Assembly: GCA_045636265.1 (NCBI GenBank)
Contig: JAZTXD010000078.1
Span: 86,624-150,623 of the forward strand
Length of the DNA: 64,000 nt
Source: Flemingiibacterium sp045636265
GTDB taxonomy: Bacteria; Bacillota; Clostridia; Oscillospirales; CAG-272
Reading direction: 5' to 3'
Shown here: positions 34,938 to 41,810 of the stretch, one piece after another
Layout: each line of letters starts with the position of its first letter
How positions within the stretch are numbered: the first letter of the stretch is position 1
Position numbers and translations under genes: made by a program
The notes under the pieces: model-generated
What the model was told of the DNA's origin: nothing
The model's database searches: none
The model's input: the letters and a program-made list of their open reading frames with translations, nothing else

Positions 34938-34966
34938 AGTATACATTATCTATTGTGTTTTGTCAA
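34938..34966 (-). promoter_or_regulatory. Promoter of the DUF6076 gene
   Basis: Minus strand TTGACA (34961-34966), 17-bp spacer, TATACT (34938-34943). The -10 lies within a near-palindrome AGATAGTATACATTATCT, a candidate operator. The leader to 34707 holds no gene that I can support. Confidence 0.7.
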
Positions 34967-35056
34967 GATGTGTGGTAAAATTTTGTTGTCGACAAAACAA
35001 GGCTCCGACGATCTGCGCAGAGTATGTTCGGAGTACAAAAAACACGGAGGTAAATA

Positions 35057-35338
35057 TTGAACGGAGAATTTAATTTCGATGAAGAATTACGACGGCAGCA
35101 GCTTGAGTTCCTTGGACTCGCAGGCCTTGATACACGGGATGCGGACACGCTGGTGAGCACGCCGATGAAGTCAACGCCCTTCGTTGTGTCCGAGCTGATA
35201 CCGCAGGGGCTTCACATCATCGGCGGCGCATCGAAGATCGGTAAATCGTGGCTGATGCTTTGGCTCGGGTTACGGGTTGCACGCGGTGAGCCGATATGGA
35301 ATTATGAAACAAGTCAAGGTATGGTTGATTCAAGATAA
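35057..35338 (+). pseudogene. Truncated RepA-like AAA_25 ATPase
   Basis: From a TTG start (GGAGG 6 bases upstream) the frame encodes about 85 residues of a RepA-like ATPase, with SELIPQGLHIIGGASKIGKSW (Walker A GASKIGKS) followed by LGLRVARGEPIWNYET. The homology stops at about 35310, where the sequence enters the 429-bp repeat, and the frame then ends. The Walker B and C-terminal domains are missing. It looks like the product of a recombination that deleted the middle of the element. Confidence 0.75.
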
Positions 35339-35513
35339 AAGTGCTGAATATAAACCTCGCTCTTATGTCCCAAAATATGAGATCGAAGCAATCGTTCGTA
35401 CTTTCTTCCCAGCGGTAGCTGCATTCTTTGAAACCGAAGAAGGTAATCGTGAGTTTGAGGAATGGAAGGCTAAGAAAGAAGCAGAGAAGAACGCCAAGGA
35501 GAAATCCGCCTAA
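35304..35513 (+). CDS. Small conserved element protein, copy 2
   Basis: 69 residues starting MKQVKVWLIQDKS; from WLIQDKS it is nearly identical to copy 1 at 30794. Its 5' end overlaps the truncated repA frame, so its original ribosome site has been lost and expression is doubtful. Followed by a slightly damaged copy of the terminator. Confidence 0.5.
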   Translation: MKQVKVWLIQDKSAEYKPRSYVPKYEIEAIVRTFFPAVAAFFETEEGNREFEEWKAKKEAEKNAKEKSA

Positions 35514-35749
35514 ACAGAAAACCTGTGCCGCGTATCGCGACACAGGCATACATAAAAGCTTCATCATAAACTTAATGAAACCGTACCCGATAGGTGGTTG
35601 CTTGTCGGGTACGTTTTTCCTTTTTATCTACAGCTATGTTGTGTGCAAAAAACAAAGAATCCGAACGCATCCCCAATTAGGAATAAGTTCGGATTATCTT
35701 TGTTTGGTCTGAGTGACAAGACTTGAACTTGCGGCCTCTACCACCCCAA
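35321..35749 (+). repeat. 429-bp direct repeat, copy 2
   Basis: Gap-free match to 30829-31257. Includes the end of the small gene, the hairpins and the tRNA-Pro fragment. Confidence 0.9.
35578..35617 (+). terminator. Terminator, copy 2 (weakened)
   Basis: Same hairpin as 31086-31125 but with one G-to-T change in the right arm (TACGTTTTT), which shortens the stem and lengthens the T-run. Confidence 0.65.
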
Positions 35750-35751
35750 GG
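35704..35751 (-). other. att site: exact 48-bp copy of tRNA-Pro 3' half
   Basis: Identical over 48 bases to 39423-39470, from just beyond the CCA end to the anticodon loop. It is the far att of the 3.7-kb element. The rest of 35752-36102 holds a hairpin at 35981 and no convincing gene. Confidence 0.9.
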
Positions 35752-35980
35752 CAAATTTTGCGTTTGCTGTTCCCTGCTCTTTTCACATATCAGAGCGCGA
35801 GTCCCGCGCGGTTGGTATTCCAAGCAAAAAGCAATGTTCGCACTATCTATTGTCGCGTGCATTGTTCATTATCCGAAAGTATACACAGCCGTCCGCGTCC
35901 TATTCAGCCATAGCCATATAAACGCATACAGCAAAACCAAATCTCGCCATAGCGAATAGTACACAAAGAAATACAGCAAT

Positions 35981-36020
35981 GCCCCTGTAACGCTCGTACA
36001 CGCGATACAAGGGCTTTTTT
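35981..36020 (+). terminator. Hairpin with T-run at the element's left end
   Basis: GCCCCTGTA/TACAAGGGC stem (one wobble) followed by six T on the plus strand. It would stop transcription entering the element from the left. Confidence 0.65.
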
Positions 36021-36102
36021 GCTGTTTATATACATCCATGCACCCCACAGTGTTAGAATGTATTTTTGGATTGGCTGTAGGGTTTTGCATAGGGTGTATC
36101 AG

Positions 36103-36570
36103 TTATTGCGTTAGCATTTTGTGAGGCTGATATTTTATTCCTTTTTCTTTTGCTTCTTTTATTTTTTGTAAATTATATCCGTTTACATATGTGTTTTCCT
36201 CTGTATTGAAAAATGGTTTTCTTTCACGGTGAAATCCCGTAATCCAATCGATTGATATATTATAAAATAATGCTATTAGAGATAATTTCATTATGTTCAC
36301 TGAATACCCCTCTTGTTCATATCTCCAATATTCTTTTTGTGATACATCAAGTATATTTGCAAGTTCTTCTTGTGTAAGTTTGTTTTCTTTACGTAATAGT
36401 TTAATATTCCTATTTATCATTGTGTATTCAGATGTTTTGTATCTTTCTATGTGTGGTAGTTGTGCTATTGCCTCATCCATTCCAAGTTCTTTTTTTGTTT
36501 GCTGGAATTTTTCCCATTGCTCCGCTGTTAGTTCTTCTTTTAGTATCGTATCGTTTAAAATATTTGACAT
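36103..36570 (-). CDS. XRE repressor of the 3.7-kb element
   Basis: 155 residues with a helix-turn-helix at about 55-110 (LRKENKLTQEELANILDVSQ). An N-terminal 50-residue helical part and a C-terminal tail flank it. Divergently transcribed from the Rep/Int genes; two matching 16-bp operator-like dyads lie in the shared intergenic region. Probably the element's lysogeny-type or copy-control repressor. Confidence 0.85.
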   Translation of the reverse strand: MSNILNDTILKEELTAEQWEKFQQTKKELGMDEAIAQLPHIERYKTSEYTMINRNIKLLRKENKLTQEELANILDVSQKEYWRYEQEGYSVNIMKLSLIALFYNISIDWITGFHRERKPFFNTEENTYVNGYNLQKIKEAKEKGIKYQPHKMLTQ

Positions 36571-36598
36571 ATATACCTCACAAATTTTTATTTACCCC

Positions 36599-36649
36599 TT
36601 GACAAACGGCACATCTGCCGTTATAATATAAATATGGCATATCTGCCGT
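36599..36649 (+). promoter_or_regulatory. Promoter with two embedded operators
   Basis: TTGACA (36599-36604), 17-bp spacer, TATAAT (36622-36627). The spacer is filled by the dyad ACGGCACATCTGCCGT (36606-36621); a second copy ATGGCATATCTGCCGT is at 36634-36649, 28 bp further. Binding of the divergent XRE protein here would block the promoter. Confidence 0.8.
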
Positions 36650-36722
36650 AAATACATTATAGCGCATGTTTTATTGTTTGTCAAGGATTTTTTAATAAAT
36701 TAAAAGTTCAAAGGAGAATCAC

Positions 36723-36983
36723 ATGCAACAATACACACACCTTAATCCCGATGATGCATACCACGCTACAGTAGAAACAGAAAACCATGATTTTGTGGTC
36801 CATGTTGCAACAAACGACCTTGATGCATTCTTGTATTGGCTTAATAGTTTTTGCAATATGTTCCCTAACGTCTATTGGATATCACACGGCATAGGCAAAG
36901 CAGATGCAAAGTCTGCCGAGTGTCCTATATATGACCGTGTATACTACATGAGGGAAAGGATTTTGAAAGGGTGGTCCATATGA
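36723..36983 (+). CDS. Small element protein A (unknown)
   Basis: 86 residues, good AAAGGAG ribosome site. Acidic N terminus, aromatic centre (LYWLNSFCNMFPNVYW), basic end. First gene under the repressed promoter, and overlaps the next gene by 4 bases. No family recognised; position suggests an early gene such as copy control or excision. Confidence 0.7.
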   Translation: MQQYTHLNPDDAYHATVETENHDFVVHVATNDLDAFLYWLNSFCNMFPNVYWISHGIGKADAKSAECPIYDRVYYMRERILKGWSI

Positions 36984-37306
36984 CATTTTCAACTTCAGAC
37001 ATACAAAACCGCATACAAGAAATAGAGCGCGACTACTTCGAGCTTGCAGGACATGTGTTCGTCCGAGAGTGCATTGACCTTTATTTGAATGGCGAATTAC
37101 AAAACATAGGCAAATATGACACAGAAGCAATATTGTTTTTGCGTGATGATAATATCGACCATATGCGGCAGATGCTTGAAGCAATGGAAACCAATATGCG
37201 AGTAGTACATACTTTTGCTAATTCCATGGCGCATAAGGCATCCAAAAATAAGACGATACGTCTTGTTAACTACAAGAATAATCCGAAATATTTCAATCGC
37301 AAATAA
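36980..37306 (+). CDS. Small element protein B (unknown)
   Basis: 108 residues from ATG 36980 (GTG 36971 is an alternative with a poorer ribosome site). Helical, with an acidic centre and a basic C-terminal tail (NKTIRLVNYKNNPKYFNRK) that could bind DNA. Its last codons include a small palindrome AAGACGATACGTCTT, repeated right after the stop. Function unknown. Confidence 0.65.
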   Translation: MTFSTSDIQNRIQEIERDYFELAGHVFVRECIDLYLNGELQNIGKYDTEAILFLRDDNIDHMRQMLEAMETNMRVVHTFANSMAHKASKNKTIRLVNYKNNPKYFNRK

Positions 37307-37456
37307 GACGAAACGTCTTGTTTTACTGTCCAATAAAACGGACAGTACCATGTTGCATATCGTGACATGGTTTACAGTCTACATACCTTCCATAACGCTA
37401 CGCGCCGCAACGCGCACCGCGCGTGCGCGCGAAGCGTAGAAGGCGAAAGCCTTCTA
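37250..37456. other. Hairpin cluster before rep (candidate replication origin)
   Basis: In order: AAGACG-AT(A)-CGTCTT at 37250 and again near 37307; ACTGTCC...GGACAGT near 37324-37346; a very GC-rich hairpin CGCGCAC-CGCGC-GTGCGCG (37411-37429) inside outer arms ACGCT/AGCGT; and TAGAAGGC-GAAA-GCCTTCTA (37437-37456). Such stacked hairpins directly before an HUH Rep gene fit a double-strand origin of rolling-circle replication. Confidence 0.55.
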
Positions 37457-37514
37457 TTTAACTTGATTATATATGAATATTAGGGTAAATCTGTTAGAAA
37501 GGTGATAATTTCAC

Positions 37515-38540
37515 ATGGGTATCAAATGCGGATATGTTTTCAATGATAAGACTGGCGAACGTGTAAACATACGCCCATATAAACGAGATATCGTCACACT
37601 TATAGAGAGTGGAAATATAACAGAGATACGCTATACTGACGTTTATTCACACGGGGGAACTATAAGACGTATATCAAAAGATGAGTACTTTGATATACGT
37701 GACGGAGAAGTCAAACAAATAGAGCATCACGTAAAACGTGTTGATGATACACAATCTGTAAAGCGTTCTATGAAGCAAGCACGCGATATTATCAATGCAA
37801 ATTGTACTGTCCCTGATAACTGTTTATGGATTACCTTTACATATGCCGATAATATGCGAGATAGGAATAAACTGTATAATGATTTCAAAAACTTCAAGAA
37901 AAAGTTTGATATAACATACTCATATGACCGCTATATTCTCGCTGTAGAACCACAAGAGCGTGGAGCATGGCATATTCACATGATTGCAATATTTACCAAA
38001 AAAGCGCCGTTTATTCCTAATGAACTACTTCGTAAATTATGGGGACACGGTTTTGTTAGTATAAAAGCTCTTGACAATGTTGATAATGTCGGTGCATATC
38101 TTACGTCCTATCTATCCGATATCCCCGTAGAGGAGTACAGCGGACAAGCAAAAGGCGAAATAAAAGAAGTAGAAACTACAGACGAAAACGGAAACAAGGT
38201 CACAAAGAAATATATCAAAGGTGCACGCCTTAAAATGTACCCAGCTGGCATGCATATTTTTAGGTGGTCGCGCAACTGTGTAAAGCCTACAATCACAAAG
38301 ACTACAGCTGAAATAGCCGAAAAGAAAGTTGAGGGTTTAACACCTACATATGAAACTACAAAGAGCATACAGAGCGAAGAAACTGATTTTTCAGCGATTA
38401 TCAATATTCGAGCATACAACCGGGTAAGGAGCGACAAATGCAATTCACAGAATATGTCAAAGAATGGCTTGAACTCAAAAAGACAGAATTACGTAAATCC
38501 ACATATGATGCATATTGCAACTACATATACAGACACATAA
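37515..38540 (+). CDS. HUH-type rolling-circle replication initiator
   Basis: 341 residues. Motif 1 is CLWITFTYAD (about 103-112), motif 2 is the metal-binding WHIHM (His153, His155), and motif 3 candidates are Tyr195 and Tyr199 in GAYLTSYLSD. The C-terminal 130 residues look helical and basic. It nicks the origin and starts rolling-circle replication of the excised element, and may also serve as relaxase. ATG 37515 with AAAGGTG upstream. Overlaps the integrase gene by 103 bases. Confidence 0.85.
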   Translation: MGIKCGYVFNDKTGERVNIRPYKRDIVTLIESGNITEIRYTDVYSHGGTIRRISKDEYFDIRDGEVKQIEHHVKRVDDTQSVKRSMKQARDIINANCTVPDNCLWITFTYADNMRDRNKLYNDFKNFKKKFDITYSYDRYILAVEPQERGAWHIHMIAIFTKKAPFIPNELLRKLWGHGFVSIKALDNVDNVGAYLTSYLSDIPVEEYSGQAKGEIKEVETTDENGNKVTKKYIKGARLKMYPAGMHIFRWSRNCVKPTITKTTAEIAEKKVEGLTPTYETTKSIQSEETDFSAIINIRAYNRVRSDKCNSQNMSKNGLNSKRQNYVNPHMMHIATTYTDT

Positions 38541-39379
38541 TACCATACTTTTTACATCTTCAAGTGGAATTAGAAAATCTAACCCCGTTAATGATAAAGA
38601 AGTATGTCAATGATAAACTGCAAGGCGGTCGGCTTGACGGTAAAATAGGCGGTCTAACTGACGTATCGGTTCGCAAGCATCTTAACGTAATAAAACAAGC
38701 TCTTAACGATGCTGTTTTATATGGCTACATATCCGTAAACCCTGCGCAAGCAGTAAAAATGCGGCGAAGATTTACGCCGTTATCAGATAATATAAATTAT
38801 CTTACAACCGATGAAGCAAAAGCAATATTGTCAATGCTTGAACAATACCCCGTGATACATCTTGCTGTTATGCTCTCCTTGTTTTACGGTCTGCGTAAAT
38901 CCGAAGTTCTCGGTTTGCGTTGGTCTGCGATAGACTTTGAATATGATGTTTTTTGTATAAACCATACTGTAGTAAAAAGTAACACTATAGAAGCTGGGAA
39001 CCAAACAAAGACAGAGGGAAGCAAGGCAAGATATCAATTACTCCCGATTGTAAAAAACGCTCTGCAAGCGCACAAAGCACGCACAGAGCATATACAGAGC
39101 GAATACGTCTTTACACGGTCGGACGGTTCTGTAATGCGACCTGACAGCCTTACACGCACATTTCAACGGTGTTTAAAACGTCATGGTTTTAAAAAGATGC
39201 GATTTCACGACCTGCGGCACAGTACCGCTACCATACTATTTGACCAAGGTTGGAGTATCGAAGATGTTCGACAATGGTTACGGCATAGCGACATAGAAAC
39301 GACTTTTAATATCTACAATCACTATCAAGAGTATCGAAAAATCCTTGTAGGAAAAGACATTTCAAAAATATTTGCATAG
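38438..39379 (+). CDS. Tyrosine integrase of the 3.7-kb element
   Basis: 313 residues. SAM-like core-binding domain (1-105) and catalytic domain with Arg153 (GLRKSEVLGL), HDLR at 257-260, LRH ending at His283 and Tyr293 (FNIYNHY). It starts with AAGGAG inside the 3' end of rep in another frame, and ends 43 bp from the tRNA att site. It integrates the element at the tRNA-Pro 3' half. Confidence 0.95.
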   Translation: MQFTEYVKEWLELKKTELRKSTYDAYCNYIYRHIIPYFLHLQVELENLTPLMIKKYVNDKLQGGRLDGKIGGLTDVSVRKHLNVIKQALNDAVLYGYISVNPAQAVKMRRRFTPLSDNINYLTTDEAKAILSMLEQYPVIHLAVMLSLFYGLRKSEVLGLRWSAIDFEYDVFCINHTVVKSNTIEAGNQTKTEGSKARYQLLPIVKNALQAHKARTEHIQSEYVFTRSDGSVMRPDSLTRTFQRCLKRHGFKKMRFHDLRHSTATILFDQGWSIEDVRQWLRHSDIETTFNIYNHYQEYRKILVGKDISKIFA

Positions 39380-39394
39380 TAAAAAAGCAAAAAA

Positions 39395-39420
39395 GCGGTG
39401 GATTACCTCCACCGCCCTTT
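39395..39420 (+). terminator. Terminator after integrase
   Basis: Stem GCGGTGGA/TCCACCGC with loop TTACC, followed by CCCTTTTTG, just before the tRNA 3' end. Confidence 0.8.
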
Positions 39421-39423
39421 TGT

Positions 39424-39500
39424 TGGTCTGAGTGACAAGACTTGAACTTGCGGCCTCTACCACCCCAAGGTAGCGCGCTACCAACTGCGCCACACCCAGA
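39424..39500 (-). tRNA. tRNA-Pro(GGG)
   Basis: 77 bases with encoded CCA. Acceptor stem TCTGGGT/ACTCAGA (one G-T pair). Anticodon stem CTACC/GGTAG with loop TTGGGGT, anticodon GGG at 39464-39466. T-arm GCAAG-TTCAAGT-CTTGT. The 3' half is the attachment site of the adjacent elements and is intact. Confidence 0.93.
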
Positions 39501-39583
39501 TACCCAACGCATAATATTATATCACACCAGAATGCGTTTGTCAATAGTTTTTTATAATATTTCTAATTTTTTTGACAATAAAA

Positions 39584-39624
39584 AGCAGTATGCTCCGTAT
39601 CGCCGCGGCACATACTGCTTTTAT
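39584..39624. terminator. Bidirectional hairpin between sigE and tRNA-Pro
   Basis: Stem AGCAGTATG (39584-39592) / CATACTGCT (39611-39619), with AAAA before and TTTT after, so it works for sigE on the minus strand. Confidence 0.8.
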
Positions 39625-40377
39625 TTATACCTTACTGCGAAGCTCTTCTTGAAGCCTTGCAAGAATCTTCTTCTCAAGCCGAGAAATGTACGACTGCGAT
39701 ATACCAAGCATATCCGCAACCTCCTTTTGCGTAAGCTCCTTCCCTCCTCCGATGCCGTAACGTAATTTTATTATTTCCCTCTCGCGCTCATTAAGATTTG
39801 ACAGCGCCTCGTTTATCGTCCTCTTTTCTTCTATCGCCTCTATCCCACGAGATACATCATCTTCATCAGCACCAAGCACGTCTGAAAGCAGCAGCTCATT
39901 CCCGTCCCAATCCACACTTAACGGCTCGTCTATCGATATATCGTGATGCCCCGACCATTTGCGTATGTACATTAAAATTTCATTCTCGATGCACCTTGAC
40001 GCGTACGTCGCAAGCTTGATATTCTTGTCCGCGCGGAACGTGTTCACCGCTTTGATAAGTCCGATAGTCCCTATGGATATCAGATCCTCAAGACCTGCCC
40101 CCGTATTTTCAAACTTCTTGGCTATATACACAACCAGCCGCAAGTTGTGCTCCACAAGCTTACTTCGCGCCCCAGAACAAATCTCCGTGTTTTCATCCTC
40201 AAGCATCTCAATAACAGCCGATTCCTCTTCCGGTGTCAGCGGCGGTGGAAGTGTGTCCGCTCCGTTCACGTAATAAACTCCGTGTGTCGAGCCTGTGGAT
40301 GCAAGCGTATCGATTATACGTTTTGATAAGCGAAGTCCGCACTCGCGTATGTAAAAAATCAAATCATACAGCTTCAT
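39625..40377 (-). CDS. sigE: Sporulation sigma factor SigE
   Basis: 250 residues. Region 2 (LVEHNLRLVVYIAKKF...GLEDLISIGTIGLIKAV), the segment TFRADKNIKLATYASRCIEN and region 4 (LNEREREIIKLRYGI, TQKEVADMLGISQSYISRLE) match SigE. The N-terminal 25-30 residues form the pro-sequence removed by SpoIIGA. It drives mother-cell gene expression early in sporulation. Located 12 bp after spoIIGA, as in other spore formers. Confidence 0.95.
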   Translation of the reverse strand: MKLYDLIFYIRECGLRLSKRIIDTLASTGSTHGVYYVNGADTLPPPLTPEEESAVIEMLEDENTEICSGARSKLVEHNLRLVVYIAKKFENTGAGLEDLISIGTIGLIKAVNTFRADKNIKLATYASRCIENEILMYIRKWSGHHDISIDEPLSVDWDGNELLLSDVLGADEDDVSRGIEAIEEKRTINEALSNLNEREREIIKLRYGIGGGKELTQKEVADMLGISQSYISRLEKKILARLQEELRSKV

Positions 40378-40389
40378 ATGATTACCCTT

Positions 40390-41256
40390 TCATAAATTCA
40401 GTAATATCTGTGGGATTATGCCGTCACATCCGTCATATTCCCCACCGTTTACATCAATCCCAACAAGCGCATCAATATCTTTGCCGTCAACCGAAAGCTT
40501 ATCCGGACGAAAGCAAAGCATTATTCCCTGCCCCATCACGCTTCTTATAGGGACAAATCTGGCACCGCACAGCATCTCATCTGGTACAGCCGTAATCTTA
40601 TCCGGTGCCATTGCGCCGTCAATAAGTGCCACCGGGAGAATACCGTACAGCTTCGATACGGATACTATTATCACCGGCTTCCCTGAAATCGGGTCGCGCA
40701 GTAAGTTTCCGCTGTCCGACAAAAGCTCAAGTGTCACACTTTTTTGATAAGCCCCAAGCGTCAGCGTCACATGTTCGCGCGACAGCTTATGGTCCCGAAT
40801 CTTTCCGTATACAAGACTCACCGTACCTGCCGCTGCCGCCGCAAATATAAAGATAAGCGGTGACATATCCGCAGCGCCGTAATCCTGACGGTACGCCGAA
40901 ACATTAGCCCCACGGCTCATAAATCCGTACAGCACGGTCATAGCACCGCCAAGCCCCACGCTTACAGCTATATAAGACAGCGTCAATACCGGTAACACAG
41001 TACGTTTCCCGGTTGCCGCAGACGTCATAACAGCGGCACACAGTACAGCGCCTATAAATATCACAATCTGCCAAAAAGGGGACGCGGTATAAGGTTCAAG
41101 GAGCGCAATCATCAGCGACCAAAGTGCGCCGATAACACAGGCAATACTCATTCGCCCGGGGCGTATCTTTGTATGCGAGAGCTTAAACGTTATGTAAAGC
41201 GCCAGGAAATCCATTGAAAAATTTACGATCAGCAATGAATCGGCGTATATAACCGT
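40390..41256 (-). CDS. spoIIGA: SpoIIGA sigma-E processing protease
   Basis: About 288 residues. Five N-terminal membrane helices and a C-terminal aspartic-protease domain with the DSGN motif (LLSDSGNLLRDPISGKPVI). It activates pro-SigE in response to the forespore signal. The frame stays open to an ATG at 41322, but a promoter lies between, so the start is probably a rare ACG at 41256, 4 bases after GGGGGGAG, which aligns xVIYADSLLIVNF to the N terminus of known SpoIIGA. That start choice is inference. Confidence 0.88.
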   Translation of the reverse strand, partial: TVIYADSLLIVNFSMDFLALYITFKLSHTKIRPGRMSIACVIGALWSLMIALLEPYTASPFWQIVIFIGAVLCAAVMTSAATGKRTVLPVLTLSYIAVSVGLGGAMTVLYGFMSRGANVSAYRQDYGAADMSPLIFIFAAAAAGTVSLVYGKIRDHKLSREHVTLTLGAYQKSVTLELLSDSGNLLRDPISGKPVIIVSVSKLYGILPVALIDGAMAPDKITAVPDEMLCGARFVPIRSVMGQGIMLCFRPDKLSVDGKDIDALVGIDVNGGEYDGCDGIIPQILLNL

Positions 41257-41287
41257 GGCGCTCCCCCCTTGTTTACCGGATGCTATA

Positions 41288-41322
41288 ATTATACACCCGG
41301 CGGCACAAAAAATTTGTCGCAA
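41288..41322 (-). promoter_or_regulatory. spoIIG-type promoter with long spacer and 0A-like box
   Basis: Minus strand TTGCGA (41317-41322), a 23-bp spacer, and TATAAT (41288-41293). The overlapping TTTGTCGCAAA (41313-41323, plus strand) is one mismatch from the Spo0A box core TGTCGAA. The Bacillus subtilis spoIIG promoter also has an unusually long spacer and Spo0A sites near the -35. Confidence 0.5.
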
Positions 41323-41430
41323 AAAAACGGCAAAACATTAAAAAATATCCTGCCGGGTTACGTATAATTTCGCTGCACATCGGAGAAAATTATTGTGTAC
41401 CTCATAAAGCTTTATGAAAGGAAATTATAT

Positions 41431-41652
41431 ATGTTAGACAAAATCGCACTTATTTTAGCCATAATCGGCGGCCTCAACTGGGGAAGCATTGGCATTTTCA
41501 AGTTTGACCTTGTCGCGTGGATCTGCGGCGGTCAGGGCACGCTCTTCGCGCGCATCATCTACACAATAGTAGGTCTTGCGGCGGTATGGTGCATTTCCCT
41601 TTTATTCCGCGAAACCGATCACGTTGAAGAAGACGTTTCCATGAGAAGCTGA
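41431..41652 (+). CDS. DUF378 small membrane protein
   Basis: 73 residues with two hydrophobic segments and the family signature IGGLNWGSIGIFKFDLV followed by RIIYTIVGLAAVW. DUF378 proteins are small membrane proteins of unknown role, common in Firmicutes. ATG 41431 with AAAGGAAA upstream is chosen over the in-frame upstream codon at 41395. Single gene with its own terminator. Confidence 0.9.
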   Translation: MLDKIALILAIIGGLNWGSIGIFKFDLVAWICGGQGTLFARIIYTIVGLAAVWCISLLFRETDHVEEDVSMRS

Positions 41653-41661
41653 AACAAAACG

Positions 41662-41688
41662 AGCCTCCCTCTACGAGGGAGGCTTTTT
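41662..41688 (+). terminator. Terminator of the DUF378 gene
   Basis: Perfect 10-bp stem AGCCTCCCTC/GAGGGAGGCT, 3-base loop, TTTTT. Confidence 0.9.
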
Positions 41689-41734
41689 ACTGTAAAATCA
41701 ATTCACAATAGAGTTTTTCTCAATTAACGAGATG

Positions 41735-41763
41735 TAGACAACTGCCAAAATTTACTGTATAAT
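41735..41763 (+). promoter_or_regulatory. Promoter of the XRE-TPR-like gene
   Basis: TAGACA (41735-41740), 17-bp spacer, TATAAT (41758-41763), 47 bp before the ATG. Confidence 0.7.
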
Positions 41764-41810
41764 ATAATTACAATCGGGCCGACAAGTAATTTATTTGGAG
41801 GACATATACT

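Larger units (their letters stand above)
35704..39470. mobile_element. 3.7-kb integrated element in tRNA-Pro
   Basis: Bounded by exact 48-bp repeats (35704-35751, 39423-39470). Contains an XRE repressor, two small genes, an HUH Rep and a tyrosine integrase next to the tRNA. No relaxase other than Rep, no capsid or secretion genes. It fits a minimal integrated replicon, whether plasmid, phage satellite or single-stranded-virus-like; unit length without one att copy is 3,719 bp. Confidence 0.85.

Noticed and set aside
35704..35751. tRNA gene at the far att site
   Set aside because: Only the 3' half is present; acceptor 5' strand and D-arm are missing. It is an att copy.
35713..35959. Short frames at the left end of the 3.7-kb element
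   Set aside because: They begin in the tRNA fragment, have no ribosome site and overlap each other.
41257..41322. N-terminal extension of SpoIIGA from ATG 41322
   Set aside because: It would place the start codon in the -35 of the only promoter, and the added residues do not look like a SpoIIGA N terminus.
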